DNA of 64,000 bases from Candidatus Melainabacteria bacterium. GTDB lineage: Bacteria; Cyanobacteriota; Vampirovibrionia; Obscuribacterales; Obscuribacteraceae. Positions 8,315 to 16,912 of the stretch are shown piece by piece (within the stretch, counting starts at the first letter, position 1; every line of letters begins with the position of its first letter). Made by a program: the position numbers and the translations under genes. The stretch lies in assembly GCA_003963305.1 (NCBI GenBank), contig RXJR01000001.1, forward strand, positions 248,001 to 312,000. Direction: 5' to 3'. The notes beneath the pieces were generated by a model that made no database searches, was not told the origin of the DNA, and saw nothing but the letters and a program-made list of their open reading frames with translations.

Positions 8315-10516
8315 ATGCCAACGGCAAAATCGATAAGTTTCAAAATGCAATCAGATCGTTCGCAGAAGGGAGCAACACTTGTTCTCATCGCGGCAGTAAC
8401 TCTGGGAGTCGTTGTATCTTTGATTTGGTTTTGTCTAAACTACGCGCGCTTACTGGGAAGCAACTCGGAACAAAAGAAAGCCATCGAATCTGCAGCTCTT
8501 GCGGCGGCGGCCGATGTCAGTGCCATAGTATTGCCGACTGCAGAGTTCGGCTATGTCTCGCTTTCTGACCAGGCTCCGATCGGCAAGGCAACTGTAGCCG
8601 GAGATCAGTACTACCTCCCCGTGAGAGGCGTCAACACTCTCATCGGAACGGCTCGAGTGGACGCACTCATCGCATCTGAGCTCTACAAAATAGACTCTTC
8701 ACCTGTGTGGATGGAGCTCGTCCAACTAGACATGGACAACACCAAAAGCGTGATCAAGCAATTGACGGATGTAGTCACAGCATCGCTGACTCAAAGCGGT
8801 TCGCCGCTCGCTTTAGACCGCGACAGCAATCCGATCAACGTCTACACTGACGCCGAAACAGCATACACGCAGAATTCGATTCGTATGTCCGGCTCTTCAA
8901 ATTACGTCCCGAAGTCGCTGGTTTTGACACTGGGCGAGTTGTCCACTCCATCTGACACGAACATACCGGTTCCTCAACCATCGGGAACCTACCCGGTCAA
9001 CCCGAGTTTGCAACAAAACGGCAATTATAAATCGTACGTCAATATTCCAGTTGCAACGCCAACAGGCAATATGGATTTTGTCTTCGGCGGAATCGGAGCA
9101 ACAAGCCGACTGGTCGACGAAAAGGTTTTCGTGACAAGCGCTCCGTCTCTGCCCTACCATGTACCAACGATCGTCAAGGCCGAAGCAGACCAGATCATCA
9201 AGACTTCTCAGACTCCGAACGGCGCAACTTTTCACAGCGCAGCTTGTGCGCAACCGTCCAGTGTCTTCGACGTTCGTCCAGCACCAGGCGCAGTAGCGAT
9301 AGAGTTCCCGGACGGGCCGCTGCCCACTCTGGTGCAACCCGCGTCACTTCTCACCAGCGACTACCTCAACAAGGGTACTGATTGCGACGTCCTCTCATCG
9401 GTAGGAGACTACCCCAAGGATGCCGGGTCAATGCTCGACGATTCTTGCCCAAGTTGCCCCACTACCGTCACCGACAACAAAATTGCCGATGTCTGGAGAA
9501 TAACCCTTTATGACTGGTTCAGGAGGGGTGGTGTAAGAGCCAACATCAGCGACATCGTCAACGCACAGAAGACTGCTTTTAACGCTCCACCGGTAGCCAA
9601 CGTCGATTGGATCACAGAACTCAGCACCACTCCGCTGAAAAATACAAATCTCTCAGCCCCTCCAGTTTCCGGACCACAAATCCCATTTGGCATTATGCAC
9701 ATCTACAAGTTCGACAGTAATGGCAATGTCGTCTACAAGAGCCAACCTGTCGCGCCATATCCGTACGAAGTGGTAGGAGATCGACAACTTTATGCGGAAA
9801 AGTTGGGCAAAGATGCCGGACCGCCTGCAACTTCAGATTTCATCATGCCGGCGGCTCAACTACCAACTCTAACTTTCACCAATGTTGTGTTACCTGATAT
9901 TGGCAATGGTGGCGGCGGAAAGGGTCCTGGCAAACCTGATGATAAAAAAGACAAAGGTGGTCCGGGTATCCCAGGTGGCAACATCATATTCACACAGGCG
10001 ATTGATGTCTATGTTCGAGATCAGTGTCGAAACCTGGAAGCAGGGACTGGCAGCGCTCCAAAGCATGGTGGCGAACCACTGAATGACACACTCATGGCAA
10101 TGAACGCGTTAGACTCACACAAGTCAATCGCTATGAACCGCCGTTCGAATGACTACGGTTCTGGCGGAGTGGGCGCGAAGGGACCACCTCCCGGTCCAAA
10201 AGGTGGCGGAGCCAACCCGTTGCTGGGAGCGCAAAGCGACTTTGGCGACAACATTGCTCCAGCAGAACCAACCCTCACCTTCTCTCAAGCGGCTTCTCCA
10301 TCCAAGCGCCCCACGTATGAAACAACAGGGCTGACCGGAAGCATTCGTTTCAGAAGGCAAATACAAGTCACAGGGTCTGTGCTTGACGTTTTGACCGGTA
10401 TTTTGGGTAGCAAAACCGACATTGGATACGTCGGAGCCAAATTTGCCGGTATCAAAACCTATTACACTCCAGTGAGCGACACAGTCACGGTAGTTGACGA
10501 CCTGCTCGACAAGTAA
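8315..10516 (+). CDS. Large TadG-like pseudopilin-type protein (copy 2)
   Basis: Paralogue of the protein at 3740-5968. It has the same TadG-type N-terminus ('KGATLVLIAAVTLGVVVSL' then 'LGSNSEQKKAIESAALAAA'), the same 'GYVSLSDQAPIGK', and the same C-terminal 'LTGSIRFRRQIQV'. It is predicted to be anchored by one N-terminal membrane helix with a ~690-residue external part. It carries a Gly/Lys/Asp-rich insert ('GGGGKGPGKPDDKKDKGG') around residue 535 that is absent from copy 1. The frame opens at a GTG (8309), but the ATG at 8315 has AGGTG five bases upstream and is the better start. The two copies probably arose by duplication and may form a heteromeric surface assembly. Confidence 0.75.
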   Translation: MPTAKSISFKMQSDRSQKGATLVLIAAVTLGVVVSLIWFCLNYARLLGSNSEQKKAIESAALAAAADVSAIVLPTAEFGYVSLSDQAPIGKATVAGDQYYLPVRGVNTLIGTARVDALIASELYKIDSSPVWMELVQLDMDNTKSVIKQLTDVVTASLTQSGSPLALDRDSNPINVYTDAETAYTQNSIRMSGSSNYVPKSLVLTLGELSTPSDTNIPVPQPSGTYPVNPSLQQNGNYKSYVNIPVATPTGNMDFVFGGIGATSRLVDEKVFVTSAPSLPYHVPTIVKAEADQIIKTSQTPNGATFHSAACAQPSSVFDVRPAPGAVAIEFPDGPLPTLVQPASLLTSDYLNKGTDCDVLSSVGDYPKDAGSMLDDSCPSCPTTVTDNKIADVWRITLYDWFRRGGVRANISDIVNAQKTAFNAPPVANVDWITELSTTPLKNTNLSAPPVSGPQIPFGIMHIYKFDSNGNVVYKSQPVAPYPYEVVGDRQLYAEKLGKDAGPPATSDFIMPAAQLPTLTFTNVVLPDIGNGGGGKGPGKPDDKKDKGGPGIPGGNIIFTQAIDVYVRDQCRNLEAGTGSAPKHGGEPLNDTLMAMNALDSHKSIAMNRRSNDYGSGGVGAKGPPPGPKGGGANPLLGAQSDFGDNIAPAEPTLTFSQAASPSKRPTYETTGLTGSIRFRRQIQVTGSVLDVLTGILGSKTDIGYVGAKFAGIKTYYTPVSDTVTVVDDLLDK

Positions 10517-10526
10517 CCCATGGAGC

Positions 10527-10543
10527 GCGCCCGTCCCGGGCGC
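10527..10543. terminator. GC-rich hairpin between convergent genes
   Basis: GCGCCCG-TCC-CGGGCGC is a perfect 7-bp stem with a 3-base loop in the 36-base gap between two convergent genes. It has no T-run, so an ordinary intrinsic terminator is not certain. A second hairpin, CGCTAG-n6-CTAGCG (10551-10568), overlaps the neighbouring stop codon. A near-identical motif recurs at 33340. Confidence 0.45.
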
Positions 10544-10552
10544 ACTCACCCG

Positions 10553-11992
10553 CTAGCTTTCACTAGCGGTTACAGCTGGCTGCGGCTGCGACGGTTTAGG
10601 CTTGTTGAAAATAAAGTGGTTGACGATACCAAGAACAATAACCAGAGCCGCAAGACCGCCGATAGCAATGAGTCGGTCGTGAGCGGTCGAAGCCTCACCC
10701 AACTCAAGCAGTTCATGCGAAAGAAGCGCGCTCGCAGCCATAGCCCCTGGAATCAAGATCAAATTCTCGTGCCCATCAACAAGGCGTTGATAGAATGCGG
10801 GCGCCATCGCACACATCAGAATACCCGCAACGGTGGCTGCGATGAGCATGCCCGATGTCGGTTCAGGATGCACGAAGTAGTTTGATCCAATCGGCAAAGC
10901 TACTGCTGAAGCCAGCAGTAAAACGGTCAAACCGCGCTTCTCTTTTGTATCTCTAATAAAGATACTGAGCACGACGACAAGCAAGAAACCGGCATAAAGA
11001 GCTGCGCTTGTGTAGCTGTGCGTGAGGTTGACACCAGTGACGTTGGGATTGTACTGAGCAACAAATGTTTGAACCAGGGCCTTGACTGCCCAAAATATGC
11101 CAGCCACGTAAGCAGTACCAGATTTGGTGGCAACCAACATCGTACCCGCCAACACCAGCACACCCAGCATGCCGAAGAGTCGGCTGGCGACCAGTGTGAA
11201 AATTCCGATATAAATCAGCTGCTTGAGACCTTTTACTGTTGCATCTTCTTCTTTATCATCCGTGGTCTGCAAGAGATACGCAAAGATAAAACCGGCACCA
11301 GCAATTGCAGCGATCTTTGTCATCGTGGCGGCATCAATCACTTTGGTGATTATGCATAAGACATAAAGTCCACCTGTGACGGAAAGTATGATTCGTTTCA
11401 AATACGCCTTATCGCCTTTTGCAAACAGTGGTCTCTGCAGCCAACGCAAACACATCGATACAGCAATCGTGCCCAGCACTATAGACTCTTGTATGACATT
11501 ACTGACAGTGCTGCCGCCGACGTTCGCCCAGTAGACAGTCACCAACCAGGTCAAGCTGGGCAGGAGATCTTCCAGCGTAGATTTTTCCGGTTGCAACAGA
11601 TTGTCCGAAACTTTCCACACGAAAAGACCGGCAATCATCGCAGCTATCGCAGGCTCCGACGATGCAGGCAGCGCCATGCACGCACCGACGAACATAGCCA
11701 ACATCAATATCGATCGCTCGAAAGGCAAAAAGTTCAATCGGGAAAGTAAAAATGGAACCAACATGGCAGGAGCGAAATAGAGTGCCATAGAAGCTATAGT
11801 CAGCGCGCCGAGGTGAGCCAGGCCAAACAGTGCCAGAAACGGAACTAGAACAAATGCTGCCACCTTTAAAGACGGAGCGAGCGTTTTGGCTGACAACTCA
11901 GTCCACTCTTTTCCACGCAGAAAAAACCAGAAGAACACAACGGCAGCGGTACCAAAAAATAGGATCAGTGTGTTGGTCGACAACGTAGCCAT
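10553..11992 (-). CDS. Polytopic membrane protein of unknown function
   Basis: A 479-residue, strongly hydrophobic protein with about a dozen candidate membrane helices, small charged loops ('TTDDKEEDATVKGLK' near the middle) and a Pro/Gln-rich cytoplasmic-looking tail 'NKPKPSQPQPAVTASES'. I do not recognise a family motif. Transporter-like topology is all that can be said. The ATG at 11992 has GAGG about six bases upstream. Its 3' end is convergent with TadG-like copy 2 and its 5' end is divergent from the secreted protein at 12055. Confidence 0.6.
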   Translation of the reverse strand: MATLSTNTLILFFGTAAVVFFWFFLRGKEWTELSAKTLAPSLKVAAFVLVPFLALFGLAHLGALTIASMALYFAPAMLVPFLLSRLNFLPFERSILMLAMFVGACMALPASSEPAIAAMIAGLFVWKVSDNLLQPEKSTLEDLLPSLTWLVTVYWANVGGSTVSNVIQESIVLGTIAVSMCLRWLQRPLFAKGDKAYLKRIILSVTGGLYVLCIITKVIDAATMTKIAAIAGAGFIFAYLLQTTDDKEEDATVKGLKQLIYIGIFTLVASRLFGMLGVLVLAGTMLVATKSGTAYVAGIFWAVKALVQTFVAQYNPNVTGVNLTHSYTSAALYAGFLLVVVLSIFIRDTKEKRGLTVLLLASAVALPIGSNYFVHPEPTSGMLIAATVAGILMCAMAPAFYQRLVDGHENLILIPGAMAASALLSHELLELGEASTAHDRLIAIGGLAALVIVLGIVNHFIFNKPKPSQPQPAVTASES

Positions 11993-12054
11993 GTGATCCT
12001 CACCTCGTATGGATGTAGCGTGTTAGACTGAGACTGTATTTCAAGAGGCTGGCT

Positions 12055-12960
12055 ATGAGATTCGCCTACCCGTTGCTCTTTATTCTACTTGCAATTATCT
12101 CTGCCAGTACGTGGATTTCGTCTCTTGTATTCGCTGATCCGAAGGACGAAGCGATCACATTTTTAACAGATATCAAATCTGGCAAACTTGCGAGAACAGT
12201 CAAGCACTTTGGCGGAAACGCTTGCCGCTGCCCAGCTAAAGGCGGTTGGGGCTCATACTTGATCTATCAGTCAGGTCAAGAGCCGAATCTTGCATTCATG
12301 ACCGGACATGATTTCGAGATCGGAAAACCAACATCGACAAAAATGGAAAACACAAAGTCCTATTTGGTTCCGTGGGAACGACCTGAAGATTCTGCAGTAG
12401 ACGTGCCGATCTCATTCGATGAGAAACGCTACGCACCGGTATTTCTGCCGCTTCCAATGGCTTACGGAAAAACGATGACGGAAGAAGAATTCGACAAGTT
12501 TTTACAAGATCCTGACAAGGATTCCTGGAAGGGTTTTACCCTCAGATTTCGACCCAGCATCAAACCAGGCAGCATCGCACCACCGACAGAGCCGCTTCCA
12601 CCCGAGGCTGCTACAGAATTTGAAGCATTGCAGAAGAATGGTGCGAAGAAAAACGACGAAGAGAAATTACCACCCAAAGAATCTACAGACGATGCAATCA
12701 AAGAAGCGTTGGGCTCTGAAGCAACCGAGTATCTTCATCCCAAAGAGGCCGGTGCGGTTGTTCGCAGCGACGGAACGACGATTCCATGGCAAGAGATAGA
12801 AGCAAAACTTCCGCGACTGAAAAATTCTATCCTGCGATTACACGTGGTCAGGCGTGGACAGATAAAAGACTGGACGATTTATCACTTCGGGCTGATGGAC
12901 CCAGTTCTCGTCGAAGGTGCAAAGGAAATTCATTTCACGCACGACCGGCGTCCATCCTGA
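12055..12960 (+). CDS. Secreted hypothetical protein
   Basis: The first ~27 residues are a signal peptide or signal anchor ('MRFAYPLLFILLAIISAS', then 'SLVFADPKDE'). The mature part has a 'CRCPAKGGWGSYL' segment, an acidic and Lys-rich middle ('KKNDEEKLPPKESTDD'), and a C-terminal 'ILRLHVVRRGQIKDWTIYHFG' block. I do not recognise the family. AGAGG lies eight bases before the ATG. The stop is four bases from that of the convergent gene at 12965. Confidence 0.6.
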   Translation: MRFAYPLLFILLAIISASTWISSLVFADPKDEAITFLTDIKSGKLARTVKHFGGNACRCPAKGGWGSYLIYQSGQEPNLAFMTGHDFEIGKPTSTKMENTKSYLVPWERPEDSAVDVPISFDEKRYAPVFLPLPMAYGKTMTEEEFDKFLQDPDKDSWKGFTLRFRPSIKPGSIAPPTEPLPPEAATEFEALQKNGAKKNDEEKLPPKESTDDAIKEALGSEATEYLHPKEAGAVVRSDGTTIPWQEIEAKLPRLKNSILRLHVVRRGQIKDWTIYHFGLMDPVLVEGAKEIHFTHDRRPS

Positions 12961-12964
12961 ATTC

Positions 12965-13306
12965 TCACGCTGATATCTCTTTCTCGGCTCGACTTACCGC
13001 ATCAGGCTCAGCCAAAATGCCAACGCGATTGTACGCCTTCCAGGTTTCGTCCCACTGCAAAACAACGTAGCTGGTCTTGGAATATTTGGTGGACAGACGT
13101 GTAATCTGTGCCCTTCCTTTTGGAACAAGAACATACGCATCTAACTGCGCGCACGACTGGCAGAACGCTTCCGTGTCGTCTTCAATGTTATTGAGTTTGA
13201 CAACATCGCCTCGCGTCAGCTTCTTGTCGCAGTTATGGCAACGCGAGGCACGCGTTAAAACGTAAACGGCATTTCGTTTCTTCGTGGTACTACCGGCTTC
13301 CGTCAC
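12965..13306 (-). CDS. Small zinc-ribbon protein
   Basis: A 113-residue protein with two CxxC pairs (C23/C26 in 'CHNC', C49/C52 in 'CQSC') that would bind one zinc, then a basic 'RLSTKYSKTSYVVLQWD' part. The N-terminal half resembles small bacterial zinc-finger domains that touch nucleic acid, but this is inference. The start is a GTG directly abutting the TAA stop of the upstream SGNH-like gene, which points to translational coupling. Confidence 0.6.
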   Translation of the reverse strand: MTEAGSTTKKRNAVYVLTRASRCHNCDKKLTRGDVVKLNNIEDDTEAFCQSCAQLDAYVLVPKGRAQITRLSTKYSKTSYVVLQWDETWKAYNRVGILAEPDAVSRAEKEISA

Positions 13307-14539
13307 TTAACGAACCAACTCATCTCTACCGGCAATCGAAGCATGACCGTCCGGAGCGGTCAGAGCCGCGCGCAAACCATAATCCTGGGCAATCTTCATA
13401 TCAACGGCATCGAGAAACTTTTTACCGCCGTTTCCGTTCATGTGCGCGGTATCCCTGAAGTCACTGATGACGAATCTGGCTGGGTCATTCAAATTCAAAA
13501 ACTTACAGTTGTTTTCTGCCACCAGCTTTTCAGTGACAGACATGTACTTGTCGTACATTCCAGGCGGCATCACTGACATGTTTGCCGGCATCAGAGGCAT
13601 ATTAACGACGAGCACTTCGATGTTCCTATCACGCAAGAGCTTGAGCAGCCTTGATAAAAATTGCGACTCAGCACGAAACAACTCACTCTTGTCACCACGA
13701 AATCTCGAACGATACTCGTTTGTATTATCCTCATAAAGCGAGAGTTTATGAGGCTCCATCACAAATTCGCCTTCCTCGGCAATGGCTTTCAGCTTGGCGG
13801 CGAGCGTCTTGTTGCGTTCGGCGTCTGTGACCGGATTAAGAGCTACTTGAGGACTCTGTATTGGGGAAAGGAATTTCTGACTGGTCTCCTCAGCAATGGC
13901 TTGCATTTGCAAGCGCTTACCCCAGAGCACGAAATATCGTCCCCACAGGTAGTCTGCGCGCTGCCATACTTGCGGCATAGCGATATCGACGATATCCGCT
14001 ACGTCCATAAACTGACTGAAATATCGGTATGGATGACTGGTGGCGGGGTATTGAACATGGTGCTCGATGAAATCGCGCAAGGTAATACCAAGCACTACAA
14101 CTTTGGGCTTGCGCTCACCGTCAAGCAGATACCGAGCCACCATGTAATCGTCGGAGATCATTCCGCCCGGCAGCCCCAGATTGACGCACGAGAATTTCTT
14201 CGGACCGATCAAGCCTGAGAGCTGGTCTTGCATATAGATGCTGTGGTCGTGATGCACACAGTCGAAAGTCTTGTTCAGATAATCTGCATCGAGCATCGGC
14301 GTAGGTATCATAACCAGCGAAGATCCCAACAGCACCACATCTGGTGCCGACGGCGCCTTCAGGTAGGATTGCGTGCGCCACCACTCCCACGAGTGCGGCG
14401 ACGGCAGACGAGTCGGGTCCACTTTTCCGAATGGATTGGCAATTACCAGAGTCAGATCGACACACAAAAAAAGTATTGCCGCCCAGAAAAATTTCGAGCG
14501 CCATATCGTCTGCAGTTGTATTGCTTGCTCTGTGTTCAT
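13307..14539 (-). CDS. SGNH/GDSL hydrolase-like membrane-anchored protein
   Basis: One N-terminal membrane segment (about 15-33) leads into an extracytoplasmic domain with SGNH-type landmarks: 'VVLLGSSLVM' (candidate nucleophile Ser74) and, near the C-terminus, 'DTAHMNGNGGKKFLDAV', which fits the Asp-x-x-His block. Such proteins de-esterify or acylate cell-wall or exported polymers (compare AlgX/DltD-like proteins); the substrate here is unknown. The frame could start at a TTG at 14554, but the ATG at 14539 places the membrane segment normally. The stop abuts the GTG of the zinc-ribbon gene, so the two genes form a small operon. Confidence 0.65.
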   Translation of the reverse strand: MNTEQAIQLQTIWRSKFFWAAILFLCVDLTLVIANPFGKVDPTRLPSPHSWEWWRTQSYLKAPSAPDVVLLGSSLVMIPTPMLDADYLNKTFDCVHHDHSIYMQDQLSGLIGPKKFSCVNLGLPGGMISDDYMVARYLLDGERKPKVVVLGITLRDFIEHHVQYPATSHPYRYFSQFMDVADIVDIAMPQVWQRADYLWGRYFVLWGKRLQMQAIAEETSQKFLSPIQSPQVALNPVTDAERNKTLAAKLKAIAEEGEFVMEPHKLSLYEDNTNEYRSRFRGDKSELFRAESQFLSRLLKLLRDRNIEVLVVNMPLMPANMSVMPPGMYDKYMSVTEKLVAENNCKFLNLNDPARFVISDFRDTAHMNGNGGKKFLDAVDMKIAQDYGLRAALTAPDGHASIAGRDELVR

Positions 14540-14715
14540 TTCGCCACATGCCAAGAGAGAACATCTTACGTTAAATTCGGACTCTGACGAGCCCAGACGC
14601 CGGGCGTAGAGATAAACTATTTAAAAGAACGTCTGGCGCACCGCCAGCGTCGAACCCGGCATCATATGAATTTCCTCCAATCTTCACGCTCTATGACGTA
14701 TCCAGGAACCTACTG

Positions 14716-15795
14716 ATGTTTCTGTTTTACGTCGCGTCAACCATTCCTTATCTCGCCATCGTGCTGACCACGCTGGGTTTGATCTTCTATTTCTTGAGGA
14801 AGAAACGCGAACAAGCCGCTTTGTACAACGTAGCCTGCCTGATCTATGGAGCGATTGCCGTTGCTGCTGCGTTCCTGCTGCGCGGAGACGGCTTCGATTT
14901 CATCCGCCTGCTGTCAATCGGCGCGTTCCCCTGCGGTTTTCTGCTGTTTGCCATGTTCACCGCTCTGGCGCTACCCAAGCTGAAACTGCTGGCCGGCTAC
15001 TTTGTCTTCATGTGCATCGTAATTGCCGGCATCGGAATCGATGCGTTTTTCATCGAGCCTCATTCATTACAAATGGACCATGTGCAAATCGAATCAGCAA
15101 AACTGAAGCAACCAATGCGAATTGCTGTCGTGACCGATTTACAGACAGACCATGTTTCAGATTACGAGAAATCGGCTCTCGAGAAAGTGCTCGCCGAAAA
15201 ACCTGACGTCATTGTTTTTCCTGGTGACTATGTTCAATCAAACGGCAGTCGAGGTCCGGTAGTTTGGGAACGGCAGAAGGTGTTGCTCAATCAACTTTTC
15301 AAAGACGTCAAACTGTCTGCACCTAAAGGTGTGTTCGCAGTGGGAGGCAATTGCGAAGACGAGAATTGGCCGAAGATTTTTTCGGGTCTGCCTGTCACCT
15401 GTTTTCCCGAGAGCGCAACGATTGATTGCGGCGATTTTGTCGTGACAGGCTTGACGCTCGAAGACTCGTTCAACCAGAAGTATCCGTTCAAACACAGCGA
15501 CAAATTTCACATCGTCGTCGGTCACGGTCCAGACTATGCGCTCTCAAGCACAGATGCGGATCTTCTGACAGCAGGGCACACACACGGCGGACAGGTCGTT
15601 ATCCCGGGTTACGGTCCACCCATGACTTTGTGCCATGCACCAAGAGAGTGGGCTCAAGGCTGCGTGAAAGAAATTCATCCCGGCACGACACTGATCCTCT
15701 CACGAGGAGTAGGAATGGAACGTCACTTCGCACCGCGCATGCGCTTTCTGTGCAAGCCGCAAATAATAATCGCCGACATCGTCCCCAGGAAATAA
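14716..15795 (+). CDS. Membrane metallophosphoesterase with altered metal ligands
   Basis: About four N-terminal membrane segments (residues 5-115) precede a calcineurin-type metallophosphoesterase domain. The blocks are in order: 'VVTDLQTDH' (Asp141), 'VFPGDYV' (Asp171), 'VGGNCEDE' (Asn212), 'VVGHGPDY' (His270) and 'AGHTHGGQV' (His288/His290). Relatives of the YkuE/LpxG type act on membrane phospholipids or lipid A precursors. Two usual histidines differ: the DxH block has Gln143 and the GNH[D/E] block has Cys213. The enzyme may use other ligands or be weakly active. It lies alone, followed by a long gap before the aromatic-CoA operon. Confidence 0.75.
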   Translation: MFLFYVASTIPYLAIVLTTLGLIFYFLRKKREQAALYNVACLIYGAIAVAAAFLLRGDGFDFIRLLSIGAFPCGFLLFAMFTALALPKLKLLAGYFVFMCIVIAGIGIDAFFIEPHSLQMDHVQIESAKLKQPMRIAVVTDLQTDHVSDYEKSALEKVLAEKPDVIVFPGDYVQSNGSRGPVVWERQKVLLNQLFKDVKLSAPKGVFAVGGNCEDENWPKIFSGLPVTCFPESATIDCGDFVVTGLTLEDSFNQKYPFKHSDKFHIVVGHGPDYALSSTDADLLTAGHTHGGQVVIPGYGPPMTLCHAPREWAQGCVKEIHPGTTLILSRGVGMERHFAPRMRFLCKPQIIIADIVPRK

Positions 15796-15855
15796 TCCGT
15801 ATTTTCTGGCGCCTCTTTTGTGTTCAATCTTCCAATTTATCTTGGGGAAAAGTGT

Positions 15856-15910
15856 CTTGATTTCGAGGCATGCCGAAAGCTCGACTTCAAGGTATTTACC
15901 TTGATTTCGA
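15856..15910 (+). promoter_or_regulatory. Near-palindrome and repeated half-site upstream of the aromatic-CoA operon
   Basis: A 30-base interrupted palindrome occupies 15881-15910: outer TCGA ends, inner arms TCAAGGTA and TACCTTGA with a 2-base centre, 12 of 15 pairs matching. Its right half, CTTGATTTCGA, occurs again as a direct copy at 15856-15866, 44 bases upstream. This looks like an operator for a dimeric repressor. A T-rich stretch just after it means it could instead act as a terminator for the phosphoesterase gene. Confidence 0.45.
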
Positions 15911-15935
15911 AGGATTTTTCTTCTCACAAATTCTC

Positions 15936-15964
15936 TTTATTTGGGGTACTCCTCGTGATATATT
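15936..15964 (+). promoter_or_regulatory. Weak candidate promoter for the aromatic-CoA operon
   Basis: TATATT at 15959-15964 is a good -10; the -35 at 17-base spacing is only TTTATT. It lies 25 bases downstream of the palindrome and 118 bases before the first start codon, a position consistent with repression from the palindrome. Confidence 0.3.
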
Positions 15965-16082
15965 GAATTCATCAACTTTTCTATTTCTTTTACGTCAGTG
16001 AGTTCACTCGCGTACGAGTCCAACTAAAAGTAGCGACAGACAATCAGCAAGAACAGAGGCGCAGCCTCATAAGGAGACGACC

Positions 16083-16829
16083 ATGCTTGTGATGGATGAA
16101 AAGGCCAAACATGAAGCGATGATGAAGAAGATCGAGGCTGGAGAGAAGCTCGAGTCTCCTGATGAGATCACTGCTGAATATAAGGAACACCTTCTCACTC
16201 TTATGATTGCTCAAGCCGACTCCGAATTGGCGGGAGCCTATGGATACATTCCGTGGATCGAAGGCGCTCCGACGGTCGCTGAAAAGTTGGCGATGGCCAA
16301 CATCGTTAAAGACGAAGTGCGTCACGGCAAAGCCATGTACGACCTTCTCGATCGGCTTGGTGTCGACGTTTACAAGCTCATTAATGAAGATAAGATGAAA
16401 CATCGCATGCAGGTCTTCTACGAACCCATCGAGACATGGGCTGACCTCGTCATGTTCAACTTCCTCATGGACAGAGCCGCAGGCCACCAGCTCAAAGACG
16501 CTATCGAATGCAGCTGGGGTCCCTGGTCGCGCACGATGATCCAGATCGAAAAAGAAGAATGGATGCACGTCAAACACGGCGAAACCTGGGTTAGAAAGCT
16601 TGCTGCCGACCCGGCCACAAAAGCCGATGTACAGCGCGCGCTCGATTTCTGGTTCCCCAAAGTCAATAAAGTCTTTGGCAAAGCCGACACCGAAAGCAAT
16701 AAGGAATATCAGAAGTTCAAGCTCAAACAACGCGACAATCACGACGTCCGCGTCTCCTGGTACGAAGAGATGACGCCTCTTCTGAAGAGTTATGGATTAG
16801 TTGTTCCAGCAATCACTGTTGTCGAGTGA
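16083..16829 (+). CDS. PaaA/BoxB-like di-iron oxygenase subunit
   Basis: Residues 30-220 match the phenylacetic acid catabolic (PaaA/PaaC) family, ferritin-fold proteins that epoxidise aromatic CoA thioesters. Candidate di-iron ligands are Glu48 ('QADSELAG'), Glu78 and His81 ('VKDEVRHG'), Asp130, and Glu159 with His162 ('EKEEWMHVKHG'). The pattern resembles the catalytic PaaA subunit more than the structural PaaC. At 248 residues it is shorter than typical PaaA (around 310). AGGAG lies seven bases before the ATG. It heads an operon with a PaaK-type ligase and crotonases, but no PaaB, PaaC, PaaD or PaaE partners are present nearby, so the electron donor and substrate are open questions. Confidence 0.75.
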   Translation: MLVMDEKAKHEAMMKKIEAGEKLESPDEITAEYKEHLLTLMIAQADSELAGAYGYIPWIEGAPTVAEKLAMANIVKDEVRHGKAMYDLLDRLGVDVYKLINEDKMKHRMQVFYEPIETWADLVMFNFLMDRAAGHQLKDAIECSWGPWSRTMIQIEKEEWMHVKHGETWVRKLAADPATKADVQRALDFWFPKVNKVFGKADTESNKEYQKFKLKQRDNHDVRVSWYEEMTPLLKSYGLVVPAITVVE

Positions 16830-16912
16830 TATAAAAGAGCAGTCCACGCGGTATTATGGTGGCTTCGTTCCCACTGTAAAAAACGTCTGTGCCAATACAG
16901 TCAGAAGTGTTC

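Noticed and set aside
14540-14715. RNA gene in the gap with CTGGCG-cac-CGCCAG
   Set aside because: Only one short 6-bp hairpin is present; it could be part of a leader and is too little to call.
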